Notes: generated from the letters alone by a model not told the origin. 64,000 nt of DNA from Devosia sp. FJ2-5-3 (GCF_029201545.1 NZ_CP104007.1:2638501-2702500); one strand, 5' to 3'. Numbered from the stretch's first letter, positions 18,170 through 27,801 are shown. Translations and numbers: made by a program.

Positions 18170-18628
18170 ATGAAAAAGCTCATTATTGGCGCTCTCGCCG
18201 TGGCCGCCCTGAGCCTGCCCACCGTCGCCCAGGCCCAGTTGATCAAGGATAGCAACGACGCCGAAGCTGCTGTCGGAGGGACCGTGGGTGGCGCGACTGG
18301 CGGCGTTGCCGGCGCTATTGTCGGCGGCCTCATCTTTGGACCGATCGGCGCTGCGATCGGAGGCTTTGCCGGCGCGACCATCGGCGCTGCGGGTGGCGTC
18401 GAAGCGGCGTCGGTTGAGTATGTCCGTTTGAATCCGACCGAGCCGGTCGTCATCGAGGGCGCAATCGACGTGGGTTATCAGGTGCCGGAACAGATCGTGG
18501 TCCACACAATTGAGGGCGACGATACCTACGGCTATTTCTACACGACCGATCGCGTCTACTTCGTGGACCTCTCGAACCGCACCATCGTATACTCGCCAGG
18601 CACTGTGGTGGCTGTCGAAGCAAACTGA
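18170..18628 (+). CDS. Exported glycine-zipper DUF1236-like protein
   Basis: A 152-residue protein with a clear signal peptide (MKKLIIGALAVAAL...AQAQ, cleavage near residue 23). A glycine-rich segment at about 35-80 resembles glycine-zipper outer-membrane proteins. The C-terminal domain ending in DRVYFVDLSNRTIVYSPG matches the DUF1236 pattern common in Hyphomicrobiales. The function is unknown; it is probably periplasmic or membrane-associated. A strong terminator follows directly. Confidence 0.88.
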   Translation: MKKLIIGALAVAALSLPTVAQAQLIKDSNDAEAAVGGTVGGATGGVAGAIVGGLIFGPIGAAIGGFAGATIGAAGGVEAASVEYVRLNPTEPVVIEGAIDVGYQVPEQIVVHTIEGDDTYGYFYTTDRVYFVDLSNRTIVYSPGTVVAVEAN

Positions 18629-18633
18629 GGAAT

Positions 18634-18661
18634 GCGGCGGCCGAGAGGCCGCCGCTTCTTT
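18634..18661 (+). terminator. Rho-independent terminator of the DUF1236-like gene
   Basis: A perfect 9-bp stem GCGGCGGCC/GGCCGCCGC with a GAGA loop followed by TTCTTTT, starting 5 nt after the stop codon. Confidence 0.88.
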
Positions 18662-19477
18662 TAGACCCATTCTGGGTTTAGTCGGAAATTGGTGGGGCGA
18701 GCGCAAAGGACACTGCGCTCAAGCCCCTGCAGCGCCCTCATCCCGAGAGGCGCTACCTGTGGTCATCGCTGGCCGAACCTTAGTCGGCGGGCTCCAGCTG
18801 CGACGAATCCTGTTCGATTGATTGATCCTGGCGCGGATGTTTCCCCGATGCCACTGCGGCGGCCGCTGGCCAGCGCGTCGTAACTTGAACCGATGCGCAC
18901 CATGGGCACCGTACAGCGGCTCGCGGCCACGTACCTGCACATGATAGACACACACGCGGGGGAAACATTGCACCTCCTCGTTCCGCTCTTGCGGAAAAGT
19001 TATTTGAAACAGAAACTTAGAGCCTCGGCTCAATGCATAGATGGCCATTCCGCCAGCGACTTCAACTGCGACAAAGCGCCCGGTGCCAAGGCTCAAGCTG
19101 CAAGCCAGAGATAAGCATCATACCCCACGGACGGGCACGTCGCTGTGCGGCCAGCAGGCCGTGAATTGACGCTGTAAGGATCCGGCGACGCCTTGGCCAT
19201 TCGTGTCCCAGCAAAATATATAAATTTCAATGACTTCACCGAACGGCTTGGCGAGTTGATTCAATGCGTTTGCCGCTCAGCGTGCAAATCGCAATCCACG
19301 CTTCCCGCCATTCGCCCGGGGCTAGTGGCGCCCGACAAAGCACGCTCTTTCGTTCGATGGGAGCAAAACGTTGCTACATGTTAACGATTGGACAGTCGCT
19401 TGTTCTTCGACGCAACCACCTAAGGGAAATCACGTTTCGAGGGGGCCAGACAAACTGGCTTTGCGAGGAGAAATCGA
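18662..19477. other. About 800 nt without a supportable gene
   Basis: Short frames exist on both strands (longest 18719-19096, -) but none has a domain, signal or coupled ribosome site I can support. Composition drops in GC around 19000-19050 and 19200-19450. No tRNA or riboswitch was recognised. The last 100 nt should hold the promoter of the next gene. Confidence 0.5.
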
Positions 19478-19810
19478 ATGAACGTCAGATCTGTTCTGTC
19501 TATTGCCGCACTTGTTTCTGCCATGGCCCTGCCCGGTCTGGCAGTGGCACAGGAAGAGCATATGATCAGCGGCAAGGCCGTGCCTGCCGATCAGGTCACC
19601 GCCGTGCAGGAAAAATGCGACGAGCTGCGCAAGGCCGAAACCGATGCCGCCGCGTCCACCACCACTCCAGCGGCTGGCTCGACTGACACAACCACGACCG
19701 CTGCCCCGTCGGCCACCGCCGGTTGGAACGCTGATGCCACGGAAATCGACCTGGAAGCGCTCACCGTATCCATGTGCGATGAAGGTAAGTTCACCGCCAC
19801 AGCAATGTAA
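19478..19810 (+). CDS. Small exported hypothetical protein
   Basis: A 110-residue protein with a signal peptide (cleavage after AVAQ, about residue 24), a Thr/Ala/Ser-rich low-complexity linker at about 58-82 and two cysteines (one in QEKCDELRK, one in VSMCDEG) that could form a disulfide in the periplasm. The ribosome site GAGGAG lies 6-11 nt upstream of the ATG. No family was recognised. The C-terminal segment (IDLEALTVSMCDEGKF) looks folded, so the protein may bind something in the periplasm; that is speculative. Confidence 0.8.
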   Translation: MNVRSVLSIAALVSAMALPGLAVAQEEHMISGKAVPADQVTAVQEKCDELRKAETDAAASTTTPAAGSTDTTTTAAPSATAGWNADATEIDLEALTVSMCDEGKFTATAM

Positions 19811-19851
19811 TGCGATGGGCCTCGCTACTTCCGCGAGGCCGTTGCACCATC

Positions 19852-19881
19852 AAAAGGGCAGAGGCCATGTGTCTCTGCCCT
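19852..19881 (-). terminator. Terminator of dcp
   Basis: On the - strand a 9-bp stem AGGGCAGAG/CTCTGCCCT is followed by TTT. It begins 9 nt after the dcp stop. Confidence 0.7.
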
Positions 19882-19889
19882 CTTCCGTA

Positions 19890-21929
19890 TCACTCTTCGT
19901 TAGCCCCCTGAACCAGACCCCGGCCCTCAAGCAGCGCCCGGACCTCTGGCGGCCGCCCACGGAAGAGTTCATAAGCCTCGGCAAAGTCCCGTTTGCCGCC
20001 TGCGGAATAGATATAGTCATAGAGACGTTTCGCGGTCTCCGGATCGAAGGGATCGCCAGCGTCCTTGAAGGCGCCGAAGCCGTCGGCGTCGAGAACCTCG
20101 CTCCAGAGATAGCTGTAGTATCCCGCCGCATAACCATCACCCGAGAAGAGGTGAAGGAAATGCGTGCTGGCGTGGCGCAAGGCGATCTCACGCGGCATGG
20201 AGATGCTCTTCAGCACCTTCTGCTCGAACGCGGCGACCGAACCATCCATAGGGCCTGAATGGTAGTCCATGTCGAGGATGGCCGAAGATACGAATTCGAC
20301 CGTTTCAAACCCTGCATTAGCAGTCCGGGCCGCGCGCATACGTTCCAGGAGGGCTTCGGGAATAGCCTCGCCGGTCTCGACATGTGTCAGGCGTGACAGA
20401 ACTGGTGCCTCTTCGAGCCAATGTTCGAAAATCTGGCTGGGCAGCTCCACGAAATCGCGCACCACATTGGTGCCCGAGATGCGGGGATAGGTGACATCGG
20501 ACAGCAGGCCATGCAGGCCATGGCCCATTTCGTGGAAGACGGTGCGCGCCTCGTCTAGCGAGAGCAATGCCTTCTGCCCTTCGGGCGGCTTGTTGAAATT
20601 GCAGGTGTTGACGATGAACGGGATCTGCACGCCGTCGAGCTTGGACTGCTCCCGGAACGAGGTCATCCAGGCGCCCGAGCGTTTGCCCGCCCGCGCATAG
20701 TAGTCGCCGTAAAAAAGGCCGATGATGCGATCCGCGCGGACCACCTCCCAAACGCGGACATCGGGATGGTAGCCGGGGATGTCTTCGCGGGGCACGAAAG
20801 TGAGCCCAAAGAGCTTTTCAGCCACGAAGAAGGCCGCGTCGACCACCTTTTCGAGCTGCAGATAGGGCTTCAGCTCGTTCTCGTCGAAGTCATAGCGGGA
20901 CAGGCGCAGCTTCTCGGCAAAGTAGCGCCAGTCCCAGGCCTCGAGAGCCTCGGACTGTCCCTCGTCGCGGGCAAGATCCTGCAGGGCGGCTCGGTCGGAC
21001 TCGGCGCGCTTGCGGCCGCCCTCCCAGACCTGTTCGAGCAGGCCCCGCGCCGCTTCTGGCGTTCCGGCCATGCTATCGGCCAGCTTGTAGGCGGCGTAGC
21101 TTTCATAGCCGAGAAGACGGGCCTGTTCGGCGCGCAGCGCGACAATTTCCTCGATAAGGGCGGAGTTATCGTTCTTGTTGCCATTGGCGCCGCGCTTGAC
21201 GAAGGCGCGCCAGACTTTCTCCCGGACACCACGATCCCTGGCGAAATGCAGGATGGGCTCGACGCTGGAGCGCGACGGGGTCACCGCATAGGGGGCATTG
21301 AGCTTGCGGTCCCTGGCGGTTTCGGCGGCTGCGGCGCGGGCGAAATCGGGCAGCCCTTCCATTTCCGCTTCGCTCAGAGTGAAGACAGTTTCCTGCTCAT
21401 CGGCGAGAACATTCTGGCCGAACTGGGTGCCCAATGTCGCAAGACGCTCTAAAATGGCGGCAAAGCGCTCGCGTTCGGCGTCGGTCAGGCGGGCGCCAGA
21501 GCGGACGAAGTCGAGATGATAGCGCTCCAGCACGCGAAGAGCCTCGGGGTCGAGGCCAAGCGCGTCGCGACGGGCATAGAGATCGTCAATGCGGGCGAAA
21601 AGCTTTGGATCGAGGAAGATAGCGTTCCAGTGGCGGGTGACGAGCACCACAATCTCGCGCTCGACGGCCTGCAAGGCGTCGCTGGTGGCAGCCGAAGTCA
21701 GCTGGTTGAAAACCATCTCCACCCGGCGCAGAGCGCGGCCCGAGCGTTCGATGGCGGCGATGGTGTTTTCGAAGCTGGGCGCTTCGGCACTGGCGCCGAT
21801 GGCGTCGATTTCGGCGCGGTGCTGTTCAAGGGCCGCAATGAAGGCCGGCTTGAAATGGCCGGTTTCAATGGCATCGAAGGGTGGCGCTTCGTAGGGCGTC
21901 TCCCAGGTGGTGAAGAATGGGTTGGTCAC
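19890..21929 (-). CDS. dcp: Peptidyl-dipeptidase Dcp, M3 family
   Basis: A 679-residue zinc metallopeptidase that removes C-terminal dipeptides. The zinc motif HEMGHGLHGLL is present with the downstream glutamate region in the C-terminal half (FVELPSQIFEHWL), and the N-terminus has the helical M3 layout (ETPYEAPPFDAIETGHFKPAF). I start at the GTG at 21929, which has AAGGGA about 8-13 nt upstream. The frame stays open for 100 more codons, but those overlap the histidine-kinase gene and encode low-complexity sequence. There is no signal peptide, so it is cytoplasmic. Confidence 0.93.
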   Translation of the reverse strand: MTNPFFTTWETPYEAPPFDAIETGHFKPAFIAALEQHRAEIDAIGASAEAPSFENTIAAIERSGRALRRVEMVFNQLTSAATSDALQAVEREIVVLVTRHWNAIFLDPKLFARIDDLYARRDALGLDPEALRVLERYHLDFVRSGARLTDAERERFAAILERLATLGTQFGQNVLADEQETVFTLSEAEMEGLPDFARAAAAETARDRKLNAPYAVTPSRSSVEPILHFARDRGVREKVWRAFVKRGANGNKNDNSALIEEIVALRAEQARLLGYESYAAYKLADSMAGTPEAARGLLEQVWEGGRKRAESDRAALQDLARDEGQSEALEAWDWRYFAEKLRLSRYDFDENELKPYLQLEKVVDAAFFVAEKLFGLTFVPREDIPGYHPDVRVWEVVRADRIIGLFYGDYYARAGKRSGAWMTSFREQSKLDGVQIPFIVNTCNFNKPPEGQKALLSLDEARTVFHEMGHGLHGLLSDVTYPRISGTNVVRDFVELPSQIFEHWLEEAPVLSRLTHVETGEAIPEALLERMRAARTANAGFETVEFVSSAILDMDYHSGPMDGSVAAFEQKVLKSISMPREIALRHASTHFLHLFSGDGYAAGYYSYLWSEVLDADGFGAFKDAGDPFDPETAKRLYDYIYSAGGKRDFAEAYELFRGRPPEVRALLEGRGLVQGANEE

Positions 21930-22005
21930 GGATCGAATCCCTTGGAACAGGCACGAGGTGGGCGAGCCTATCCAAGAGGGCGCGATCGCGACAGGGTCGA
22001 CGCGG

Positions 22006-23370
22006 CTATTTTGCCGGAGCGTCCGTCGCAAGTGGCAGGGTGATCTCGAAGACGGCGCCGCCGCTCTCATTGCTCCCGACGGTGACGTCGCCGCCGTGGC
22101 GACGCACGATGTCGCTGACGAGGCTGAGACCCAGCCCTGCCCCGTGCTGAAGCGGTGCGAGCCGGTGGAAGGGCCAGAATATCTCTTCTCGATGCTCGGG
22201 GCTGATGCCGGGACCCGTATCGGACACAAGCACGCGGCCGCTGGCGGAAACGCTCACTTCGATGGCGATATCGGGCCCGCCATGCGTCATGGCATTCTGG
22301 ACGAGATTGGTAATGGCCCGGGACAGCGCGCCCGCGTCTCCGCGCACATGCACTGCCTTCGCGTCGGCGGAGAAGGACAGATCATTGCCCGCCGAGATTG
22401 CCAGCGGCGCGACATCGGCGGTGACCTGAGACGCGATCTCGACAAGGTCGACAACCTGCGGGATGCCGGGCGACAGCTCCATTCGATGGAGGTCGAGCAA
22501 TTGGTTGGCCATGCCAGACAGACGCGCGACGTCGAGTTCGAGCAGGGTGCGTTGCTCCCCAGAAGGCAGCATGTCGAGGCGGGTCTGGAGAATGGCGATC
22601 GGCGTGCGCAGTTCGTGCGCCGCATCGGCCATGAAGCGCTGCTGGCGCTCCACGCCCTCGTCGATCCGGCCCAGCGCGGTGTTGAAGGCGTGGACGAGGG
22701 GATGCAGTTCAGTGGGCACACTCCGGTCGGAAAGGCGCACGCCGGGCTTGTTGATGTCGATAAGTCCGGCCTCATCGGCCACTTCTTCCACGCCCCGAAG
22801 GGCCCGGCGGATGAGGATTGGGATGATAATGAGGGTTACAGAAGTCAGGAAAACCAGAAGCCCGACGAAGAATGGGTTGGAAAATGCCACTCTGATGAGC
22901 CCGAGGCCGATCGGAGGGCCGCCAGCCGATAGGATCCAGATCGGCCCATCGCTGATCGAGCGCTTGCGTATGATCGCCTCGGGCCGCCCCTGAAATCCGG
23001 ACTCGGTGAGATTGGCCGAGGAAATATGGGTCAGCGCGGTCGTCATCAGATAGACCGGACCGGGCACGTCGCCCATCGACACGGAGTGTCCGTTCGCATC
23101 CACCGCGTAAAACATGAATTGCGAATAATTGTCTCGCACGCGGAGCAGCGCCGGAGTCGGATCGAGTTGCAGGGCGCCATCTGTCCGCCGGGAGATAGAC
23201 CGGGCGATATGGTCCATCACAGTCTCGTCGAGCCCCTGATTGGTGGTCAGGATATTGATGATCGGCACCGTTGCGGCGAGCGTAAACGAAACCAGCACCA
23301 GGATCTGGATGAGGACCAGGCCGCGGGTGAGGATGGATCGAAGTGAGCGTGGCCTGCTGGGGTTTCTCAC
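22006..23370 (-). CDS. Sensor histidine kinase
   Basis: A 454-residue membrane kinase of a two-component system. One N-terminal membrane helix (about residues 15-37), a periplasmic sensor region of about 130 residues, a second helix (about 170-192), then the phospho-acceptor H-box RFMADAAHELRTPIA, and the ATPase core with N-box NLVQNAMTHGG, G1 DTGPGI and G2 GAGLGLSLV. It overlaps the response-regulator gene by 4 nt, so the pair is co-translated. The layout is QseC/TctE-like. The signal sensed is unknown. Confidence 0.94.
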   Translation of the reverse strand: MRNPSRPRSLRSILTRGLVLIQILVLVSFTLAATVPIINILTTNQGLDETVMDHIARSISRRTDGALQLDPTPALLRVRDNYSQFMFYAVDANGHSVSMGDVPGPVYLMTTALTHISSANLTESGFQGRPEAIIRKRSISDGPIWILSAGGPPIGLGLIRVAFSNPFFVGLLVFLTSVTLIIIPILIRRALRGVEEVADEAGLIDINKPGVRLSDRSVPTELHPLVHAFNTALGRIDEGVERQQRFMADAAHELRTPIAILQTRLDMLPSGEQRTLLELDVARLSGMANQLLDLHRMELSPGIPQVVDLVEIASQVTADVAPLAISAGNDLSFSADAKAVHVRGDAGALSRAITNLVQNAMTHGGPDIAIEVSVSASGRVLVSDTGPGISPEHREEIFWPFHRLAPLQHGAGLGLSLVSDIVRRHGGDVTVGSNESGGAVFEITLPLATDAPAK

Positions 23371-24062
23371 TGGATGGCCCGCAGGAGGTAGCCGACGCCC
23401 CGAATGCCGTGGATTTCCACATTTGCCGGTGCGATCTTGCGACGAAGCCGAGAAATATGCGCGTCGAGCGTATTGGACGCGATCTCGTCGTCGAAGCCGT
23501 AAACGGCCTCTTCCAGCGCGGCCCTCGCGACAGTGCGCCCGGACCGGCGTACCAGGAGTTCGAGCGCCAGCAATTCGCGGCGCGTCAGGGTCAGCGGTTC
23601 TTCGCCGATCACCGCCGCGCGCTCGTTGAGATTGAATCTCAGCTTGCCAACACTGACGATCTGGTCCTCGACAAGCGTCGGCCGGCGCATCACAGCGCGG
23701 ATGCGGGCGAGCAGTTCGTCGACGGAAAATGGTTTGGCGAGATAGTCGTCGGCGCCATTGTCGAGGCCGGCCACGCGGTCGTCCGGCGTCCCTAGCGCTG
23801 AGAGGACAATGATGGGGAGCCCCACCTGGCTGCGCCGGAGGACGGGGATGAGAGAGAGACCATCGCCATCGGGGAGCTTGCGATCGAGGATGACGGCGGC
23901 ATGGACGCCCGAGAGAACCGCTTCGGCGGCCATGGCGAGAGTGCTGACGTGGTCGACAAGAATATCGTGACGCGCCAAAGCCGCAGTCAACGCCTTGGCC
24001 ATTCCCAGCTCGTCTTCAACCAGCAAAATGCGCACTTTGGATTCCCGAATTTTAGCGAGCAT
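23367..24062 (-). CDS. OmpR-family response regulator
   Basis: A 231-residue receiver plus winged-helix protein. The receiver has the acidic pocket in LLVEDE, the phospho-accepting aspartate in VILDRKLPDGDG and the lysine in YLAKPF. The C-terminal trans-reg-C domain ends in DAHISRLRRKIAPANVEIHGIRGVGYLL. It lies upstream of and overlaps its kinase. A divergent gene for a small exported protein starts 157 nt away, which is a likely target and possible feedback partner. Confidence 0.95.
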   Translation of the reverse strand: MLAKIRESKVRILLVEDELGMAKALTAALARHDILVDHVSTLAMAAEAVLSGVHAAVILDRKLPDGDGLSLIPVLRRSQVGLPIIVLSALGTPDDRVAGLDNGADDYLAKPFSVDELLARIRAVMRRPTLVEDQIVSVGKLRFNLNERAAVIGEEPLTLTRRELLALELLVRRSGRTVARAALEEAVYGFDDEIASNTLDAHISRLRRKIAPANVEIHGIRGVGYLLRAIQ

Positions 24063-24218
24063 GACAGCTCAAGATTGCTTCAGCATTACGTCCTGCCGGA
24101 GAAGCGTCGACTGCCGATATGACGAGTTCGTTACCTTACTTTTCCCCGATTGTTACGCAACTTTGGCACAATGCAGGGGGTCCATGGTGACGTTGTTCAC
24201 GAGAAAGGAACAACGACT

Positions 24219-24479
24219 ATGAAGAAAATCACACTTGCTGCCGTTTTGGTTGCTGCTGGCCTTGCCGCTGTACCCGGCATTGCAATGGCGAGCGACACGT
24301 CCGACTCCATTTTTGGCCGTTCCGGAATGGGTCTTGAAGCCGCGCTGAAGTCGCAGGGCGTCGACGTCACCGGCGTCGAAGAGTGGGGCCAGTATGTCCG
24401 CGCCTGGGTCAAGAATGGCGACGGCACCACCTCCATGCAGTTCTTCGATCCCGACACGTTGCAGTCCGTCACCCCGTAA
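24219..24479 (+). CDS. Small exported protein divergent from a two-component system
   Basis: An 86-residue protein with a signal peptide (MKKITLAAVLVAAGL..., cleavage near AMA-SD, about residue 23). The mature part of about 63 residues (DVTGVEEWGQYVRAWV, FFDPDTLQSVTP) has a compact alpha/beta look with aromatic residues and no cysteine. I start at 24219, where the signal peptide begins, with AAAGGA at 8-13 nt upstream; the frame is open further upstream without meaning. No family was recognised. The divergent two-component genes suggest it is regulated by or modulates that system. Confidence 0.82.
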   Translation: MKKITLAAVLVAAGLAAVPGIAMASDTSDSIFGRSGMGLEAALKSQGVDVTGVEEWGQYVRAWVKNGDGTTSMQFFDPDTLQSVTP

Positions 24480-24505
24480 CAGGGTGCCGACACCAGAATA
24501 GCAAA

Positions 24506-24536
24506 AGCTGCAGGCGATGTGCCTGCAGCTTTTTTT
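24506..24536 (+). terminator. Rho-independent terminator, possibly bidirectional
   Basis: A 10-bp stem AGCTGCAGGC/GCCTGCAGCT followed by T6; the other strand has a shorter T run (AAAA at 24503-24506). It lies between the convergent small exported protein gene and cysW. Confidence 0.9.
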
Positions 24537-24556
24537 GTGCGCGAGGGTCGAAGCGG

Positions 24557-25414
24557 CTAGTGCCCCCTGCCCGTCGCGGCCAGCTCGTCGCCGAAGCGCC
24601 ATTCCAACGCGGTCTTGAGCACGAGCGTCACCAGGGCCAGAAGCGCCAGGAGCGAAGCCAGTGCGAAGGCCGCAGTGGCGTTGTACTCATTGTAGAACAT
24701 CTCCACCTGGAGCGGGATGGTGGTGGTTTCACCCCGGATCTTGCCCGAGACCACGGCGACAGCGCCGAACTCGCCCATGGCGCGGGCATTGCAGAGCAGC
24801 ACGCCGTAGAGCAGGCCCCATTTTATGTTAGGCAAGGTCACGCGCCAAAAGGTCTGCCAGCCCGAGGCGCCCAGCGAGAGGGCGGCCTCCTCGTCGCCCG
24901 TGCCCTGATCCTGCATCAGCGGGATGAGTTCACGCGCTACGAAGGGGAAGGTGACGAATATGGTCGCCAGGACGATGCCGGGGACCGCGAACAGAATCTC
25001 GATGCCGTAGGATTTGAGCCAGGGTCCAAGGATGGATCCGGCGCCGAAGAGCAGCACATAGACCAACCCCGATATGACCGGCGAGACTGAGAACGGCAGG
25101 TCGATCAAGGTGGTGAGAAATGCCTTGCCCTTGAACTCGAACTTGGCGATCGCCCAGGACGCGCAGATGCCGAACACGACGTTGAGCGGCACTGCGATGG
25201 CGGCAACGAGCAGGGTCAGGCGAATGGCCGATTGAGCATCCTTTGTGCCCAGCGCAGTCCAGAACGCGTTCCAGCCCAACCGAAATGCCTCGGCGAAGAC
25301 GGCGTAGAGCGGCAGCACCAAGAACAGCGCCATGAAGGCGAGGCAAATGGCGATCAGCAGCCAGCGGACCAGCGTCGGTTCGTCAGTGGGGGATGAACGG
25401 TGACTAATTGCCAT
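24557..25414 (-). CDS. cysW: Sulfate/thiosulfate ABC transporter permease CysW
   Basis: A 285-residue inner-membrane permease with about six hydrophobic helices. The cytoplasmic EAA-type coupling loop is visible around [23 protein letters not shown], and [16 protein letters not shown] is typical of CysW. Two ATG codons occur (25420, 25414); GGAGGT lies 6 nt from the second, so I use 25414. It overlaps the end of cysT by 11 nt. The locus has no cysA ATPase gene. Confidence 0.94.
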   Translation of the reverse strand: MAISHRSSPTDEPTLVRWLLIAICLAFMALFLVLPLYAVFAEAFRLGWNAFWTALGTKDAQSAIRLTLLVAAIAVPLNVVFGICASWAIAKFEFKGKAFLTTLIDLPFSVSPVISGLVYVLLFGAGSILGPWLKSYGIEILFAVPGIVLATIFVTFPFVARELIPLMQDQGTGDEEAALSLGASGWQTFWRVTLPNIKWGLLYGVLLCNARAMGEFGAVAVVSGKIRGETTTIPLQVEMFYNEYNATAAFALASLLALLALVTLVLKTALEWRFGDELAATGRGH

Positions 25415-26249
25415 AGCCATACCTCCGGCGGCTCCAGGCCTGAATGAGATTGATGAGGAAGAGCATGAGGAAGGAGATCAGCAGCATCACCGTGGCGATC
25501 ACGGCGGCCCCGGAATAATTGTATTCCTCGAGGCGGATAACGATCAGCAGCGGGGCGATTTCCGAGACGAAGGGAATATTGCCGGCAATAAAGATCACCG
25601 AGCCGTATTCCCCCACCGCACGTGCAAAGGCCAGGGCAAAGCCGGTAAGAATTGCGGGCATCAGGCTGGGCAGCAAGACGCGGGAAATGGTCTGGAAGCG
25701 ATTGGCCCCGAGCGTTGCGGAGGCTTCCTCGACCTCCTTGCTCGTCTCTTCGAGAATGGGCTGGATGGTGCGCACCACAAAGGGCAGACCGATGAAGATC
25801 ATGGCGATCACGATGCCGATCGGCGTGTAGGCAATGCGGACGCCAAGCGGAGCGACGAGCTGGCCAATGAAGCCGTTGGGCGCATAGATGGCTGTCAGAG
25901 CGATGCCCGCAACCGCGGTCGGCAAGGCAAAAGGCAGATCGACCATGGCATCGAAGATGCGGCGGCCGGGGAACCGATAGCGGACCAGCACCCATGCGAT
26001 CATGGTGCCGAATACAACATTGATGGCGGCGGCGATGAGCGCCGTGACGAAACTGGTGCGCAAGGCACCCAGCACTCGCGCATCCGTCGCCGCGGCCCAA
26101 AAGCCGCCCCAGCCGAGGCCCGCCGAACGCAGGACAAGCGCAATCAGCGGGATGAGGATGATCAGCGAAAAATAGGCGATGGTGAACCCGAAGGTCAGCC
26201 CGAAGCCTGGAATGATGCTGGGCTGGCGAAAGCGGCCGAGACTGATCAT
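25404..26249 (-). CDS. cysT: Sulfate/thiosulfate ABC transporter permease CysT (CysU)
   Basis: A 281-residue membrane permease, partner of CysW. It carries [13 protein letters not shown], the coupling loop [23 protein letters not shown] and [17 protein letters not shown], all characteristic of CysT. A strong GGAGGAGGG site precedes the ATG, and a possible 16-codon reading frame ends on that ATG (ATGA). The second copy of this gene is at 47394-48230. Confidence 0.94.
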   Translation of the reverse strand: MISLGRFRQPSIIPGFGLTFGFTIAYFSLIILIPLIALVLRSAGLGWGGFWAAATDARVLGALRTSFVTALIAAAINVVFGTMIAWVLVRYRFPGRRIFDAMVDLPFALPTAVAGIALTAIYAPNGFIGQLVAPLGVRIAYTPIGIVIAMIFIGLPFVVRTIQPILEETSKEVEEASATLGANRFQTISRVLLPSLMPAILTGFALAFARAVGEYGSVIFIAGNIPFVSEIAPLLIVIRLEEYNYSGAAVIATVMLLISFLMLFLINLIQAWSRRRYGYGN

Positions 26250-26296
26250 GGTGCCCTCCTCCGCGACGCGAATCCGCGACGAGCGTCTTGTGCCAT
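26246..26296 (-). CDS. Possible 16-codon leader reading frame coupled to cysT
   Basis: The frame starts with an ATG preceded by AGAGGAG, encodes [16 protein letters not shown], and its TGA overlaps the cysT ATG as ATGA. Five arginines occur in the last eleven residues, two of them rare AGG codons that also form the cysT ribosome site. That arrangement could couple cysT translation to the leader. It may be chance, because the purine-rich ribosome site itself dictates the AGG codons. No cysteine or methionine run is present. Confidence 0.35.
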   Translation of the reverse strand: MAQDARRGFASRRRAP

Positions 26297-26436
26297 CAAT
26301 GCGTCTCCTCTGGTCAGGCGCAGTGGGGCAACCCTAGCGGTGCGGTCGAGTTTCACAAGGCGGGCGCCGGGTCAGTTTTGCGCCGAAAATAGAAAATCCT
26401 TTCGTCTAAAAGGTTCTCGCTGGAAGGCCTCCGGAA

Positions 26437-27801
26437 TCAGGCCTGCGCGGGCACCGGCGCGAGCAAAGAACGCGCAACGCTGGCGCATTGTACACGAATA
26501 TCCGGGACCGCTTCGATCTCGAAATAGCGGCCCCGGGTCAACGGCCCCACCACCCGCAACCGCGTCGACACGTGACCGTCCTCGGAGACCAGCGCACATT
26601 TCCCGTCGACATCGAGGCCGATATTCATGGGGTCGGGCCTGGCGGCACCCGTCTGGACGAGGTGGCGGATCAGAGGATTTCCACTGGCCCGCACATCGAC
26701 GCTGACACCACCGCAATCATAGACCCTGGCCACATCCATTGTGGTGACACTGGCGCCACCGCGGGGCCTGATCGTTGCTCGGACGCCGCCCGGGGCACGC
26801 TCGATGCCGGTAAATTCGGCAGCCAGCAACTGCACCTGACCGTTCGCGATTGCCCGGACCAGACCGGCATGCAAATCGGGCGGCAGGCGATGGCGGTGGA
26901 TATTCCACCACGGGCGGAGATGGCGCAGAAAGCGGCGCTTTTCATTGTCCGGCCAGCTTTGCCACAGACGCTGGTTGTAAGGCCGCAGGCCATCGACGAC
27001 GCTGCGCCAGTCGCCACCCCGCGCCGTCGTTTCGGCGATGAGGTCGCGGAACCAGCGGGTGAGATAAGTCAGGCTGGTGCCGAAGGGCACGTCTGCGGCA
27101 TCGATACTGAGCGGGGCCACGTCACGATGAGCCGTAGGCAGCAAGCCGTTGCGCGACACTACGGTTACGGGCCCGCGATGCCGGGCCTCGGAAAGCGAAA
27201 CCCAGGCGTCGACCATGCTGAGGCCAGAGCCGAGGATCATCACATGAGCGTCAGTGTCGAGCGGCGTGTCGCGGTCCGAGCCAACGCGAACAGCGATGCC
27301 ACGCCCCCGGGCCGGCTGGGTTTCGTGCCCCACCGCCAGCACCGCTGACCGACAGGCAAGGCTGGTGCCATTGCCAAGAACGACTTCGACGCCGCTGGCG
27401 GTTTCGTGCAGGGCCACGGCTTCTTCGGACAGAACGCGCAGGCGCCCGGGAATACTCTCACCGGCCTCGCGAAGGACATCTTCAAGATAGGTGCCATAGA
27501 GCCTGCGGGCGACAAATACCCAGGAGTTCTCATATTGCCCGGGAAACTTGCGCTGCAGCCAGCGCCAAAAATGCTCGGGATCGTCGGCATATGCGCTCAT
27601 GCCACGCGCTGGGACATTGACGCGATGGTCGCGATGCCTGGCGGAATAAGCAAGACCCTGACCGAACTGGCCTTGGCGCTCTAGCACCGTGACGCGCAGA
27701 TCCGGATCGGGATCGCGCAACAATTGGGAGGCGATCAGGACGCCGCTGGCGCCACCACCGATAATTACAATCGTCTTTGCCGAGGGGCCGGTAAAACTCA
27801 T
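26437..27801 (-). CDS. FAD/NAD(P)-binding protein in the sulfate transport locus
   Basis: A 454-residue protein with an N-terminal FAD Rossmann motif VIIGGGASGVLIASQLL and a second nucleotide-binding segment VMILGSGLSMVDAWVSL, as in the FAD-NAD(P)-binding family (NAD_binding_9 type). There is no signal peptide. It lies between the 67-residue protein and cysT, all on the - strand, with an AAGGA ribosome site. Location suggests a role in sulfur assimilation or organosulfur redox chemistry, but no substrate is readable. A 187-nt gap separates it from cysT. Confidence 0.88.
   Translation of the reverse strand: MSFTGPSAKTIVIIGGGASGVLIASQLLRDPDPDLRVTVLERQGQFGQGLAYSARHRDHRVNVPARGMSAYADDPEHFWRWLQRKFPGQYENSWVFVARRLYGTYLEDVLREAGESIPGRLRVLSEEAVALHETASGVEVVLGNGTSLACRSAVLAVGHETQPARGRGIAVRVGSDRDTPLDTDAHVMILGSGLSMVDAWVSLSEARHRGPVTVVSRNGLLPTAHRDVAPLSIDAADVPFGTSLTYLTRWFRDLIAETTARGGDWRSVVDGLRPYNQRLWQSWPDNEKRRFLRHLRPWWNIHRHRLPPDLHAGLVRAIANGQVQLLAAEFTGIERAPGGVRATIRPRGGASVTTMDVARVYDCGGVSVDVRASGNPLIRHLVQTGAARPDPMNIGLDVDGKCALVSEDGHVSTRLRVVGPLTRGRYFEIEAVPDIRVQCASVARSLLAPVPAQA

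Noticed and set aside
21930..22229. Upstream extension of the dcp reading frame
   Set aside because: It overlaps the histidine-kinase gene on the same strand in another frame and encodes Ser/Arg-rich sequence unlike M3 peptidases.
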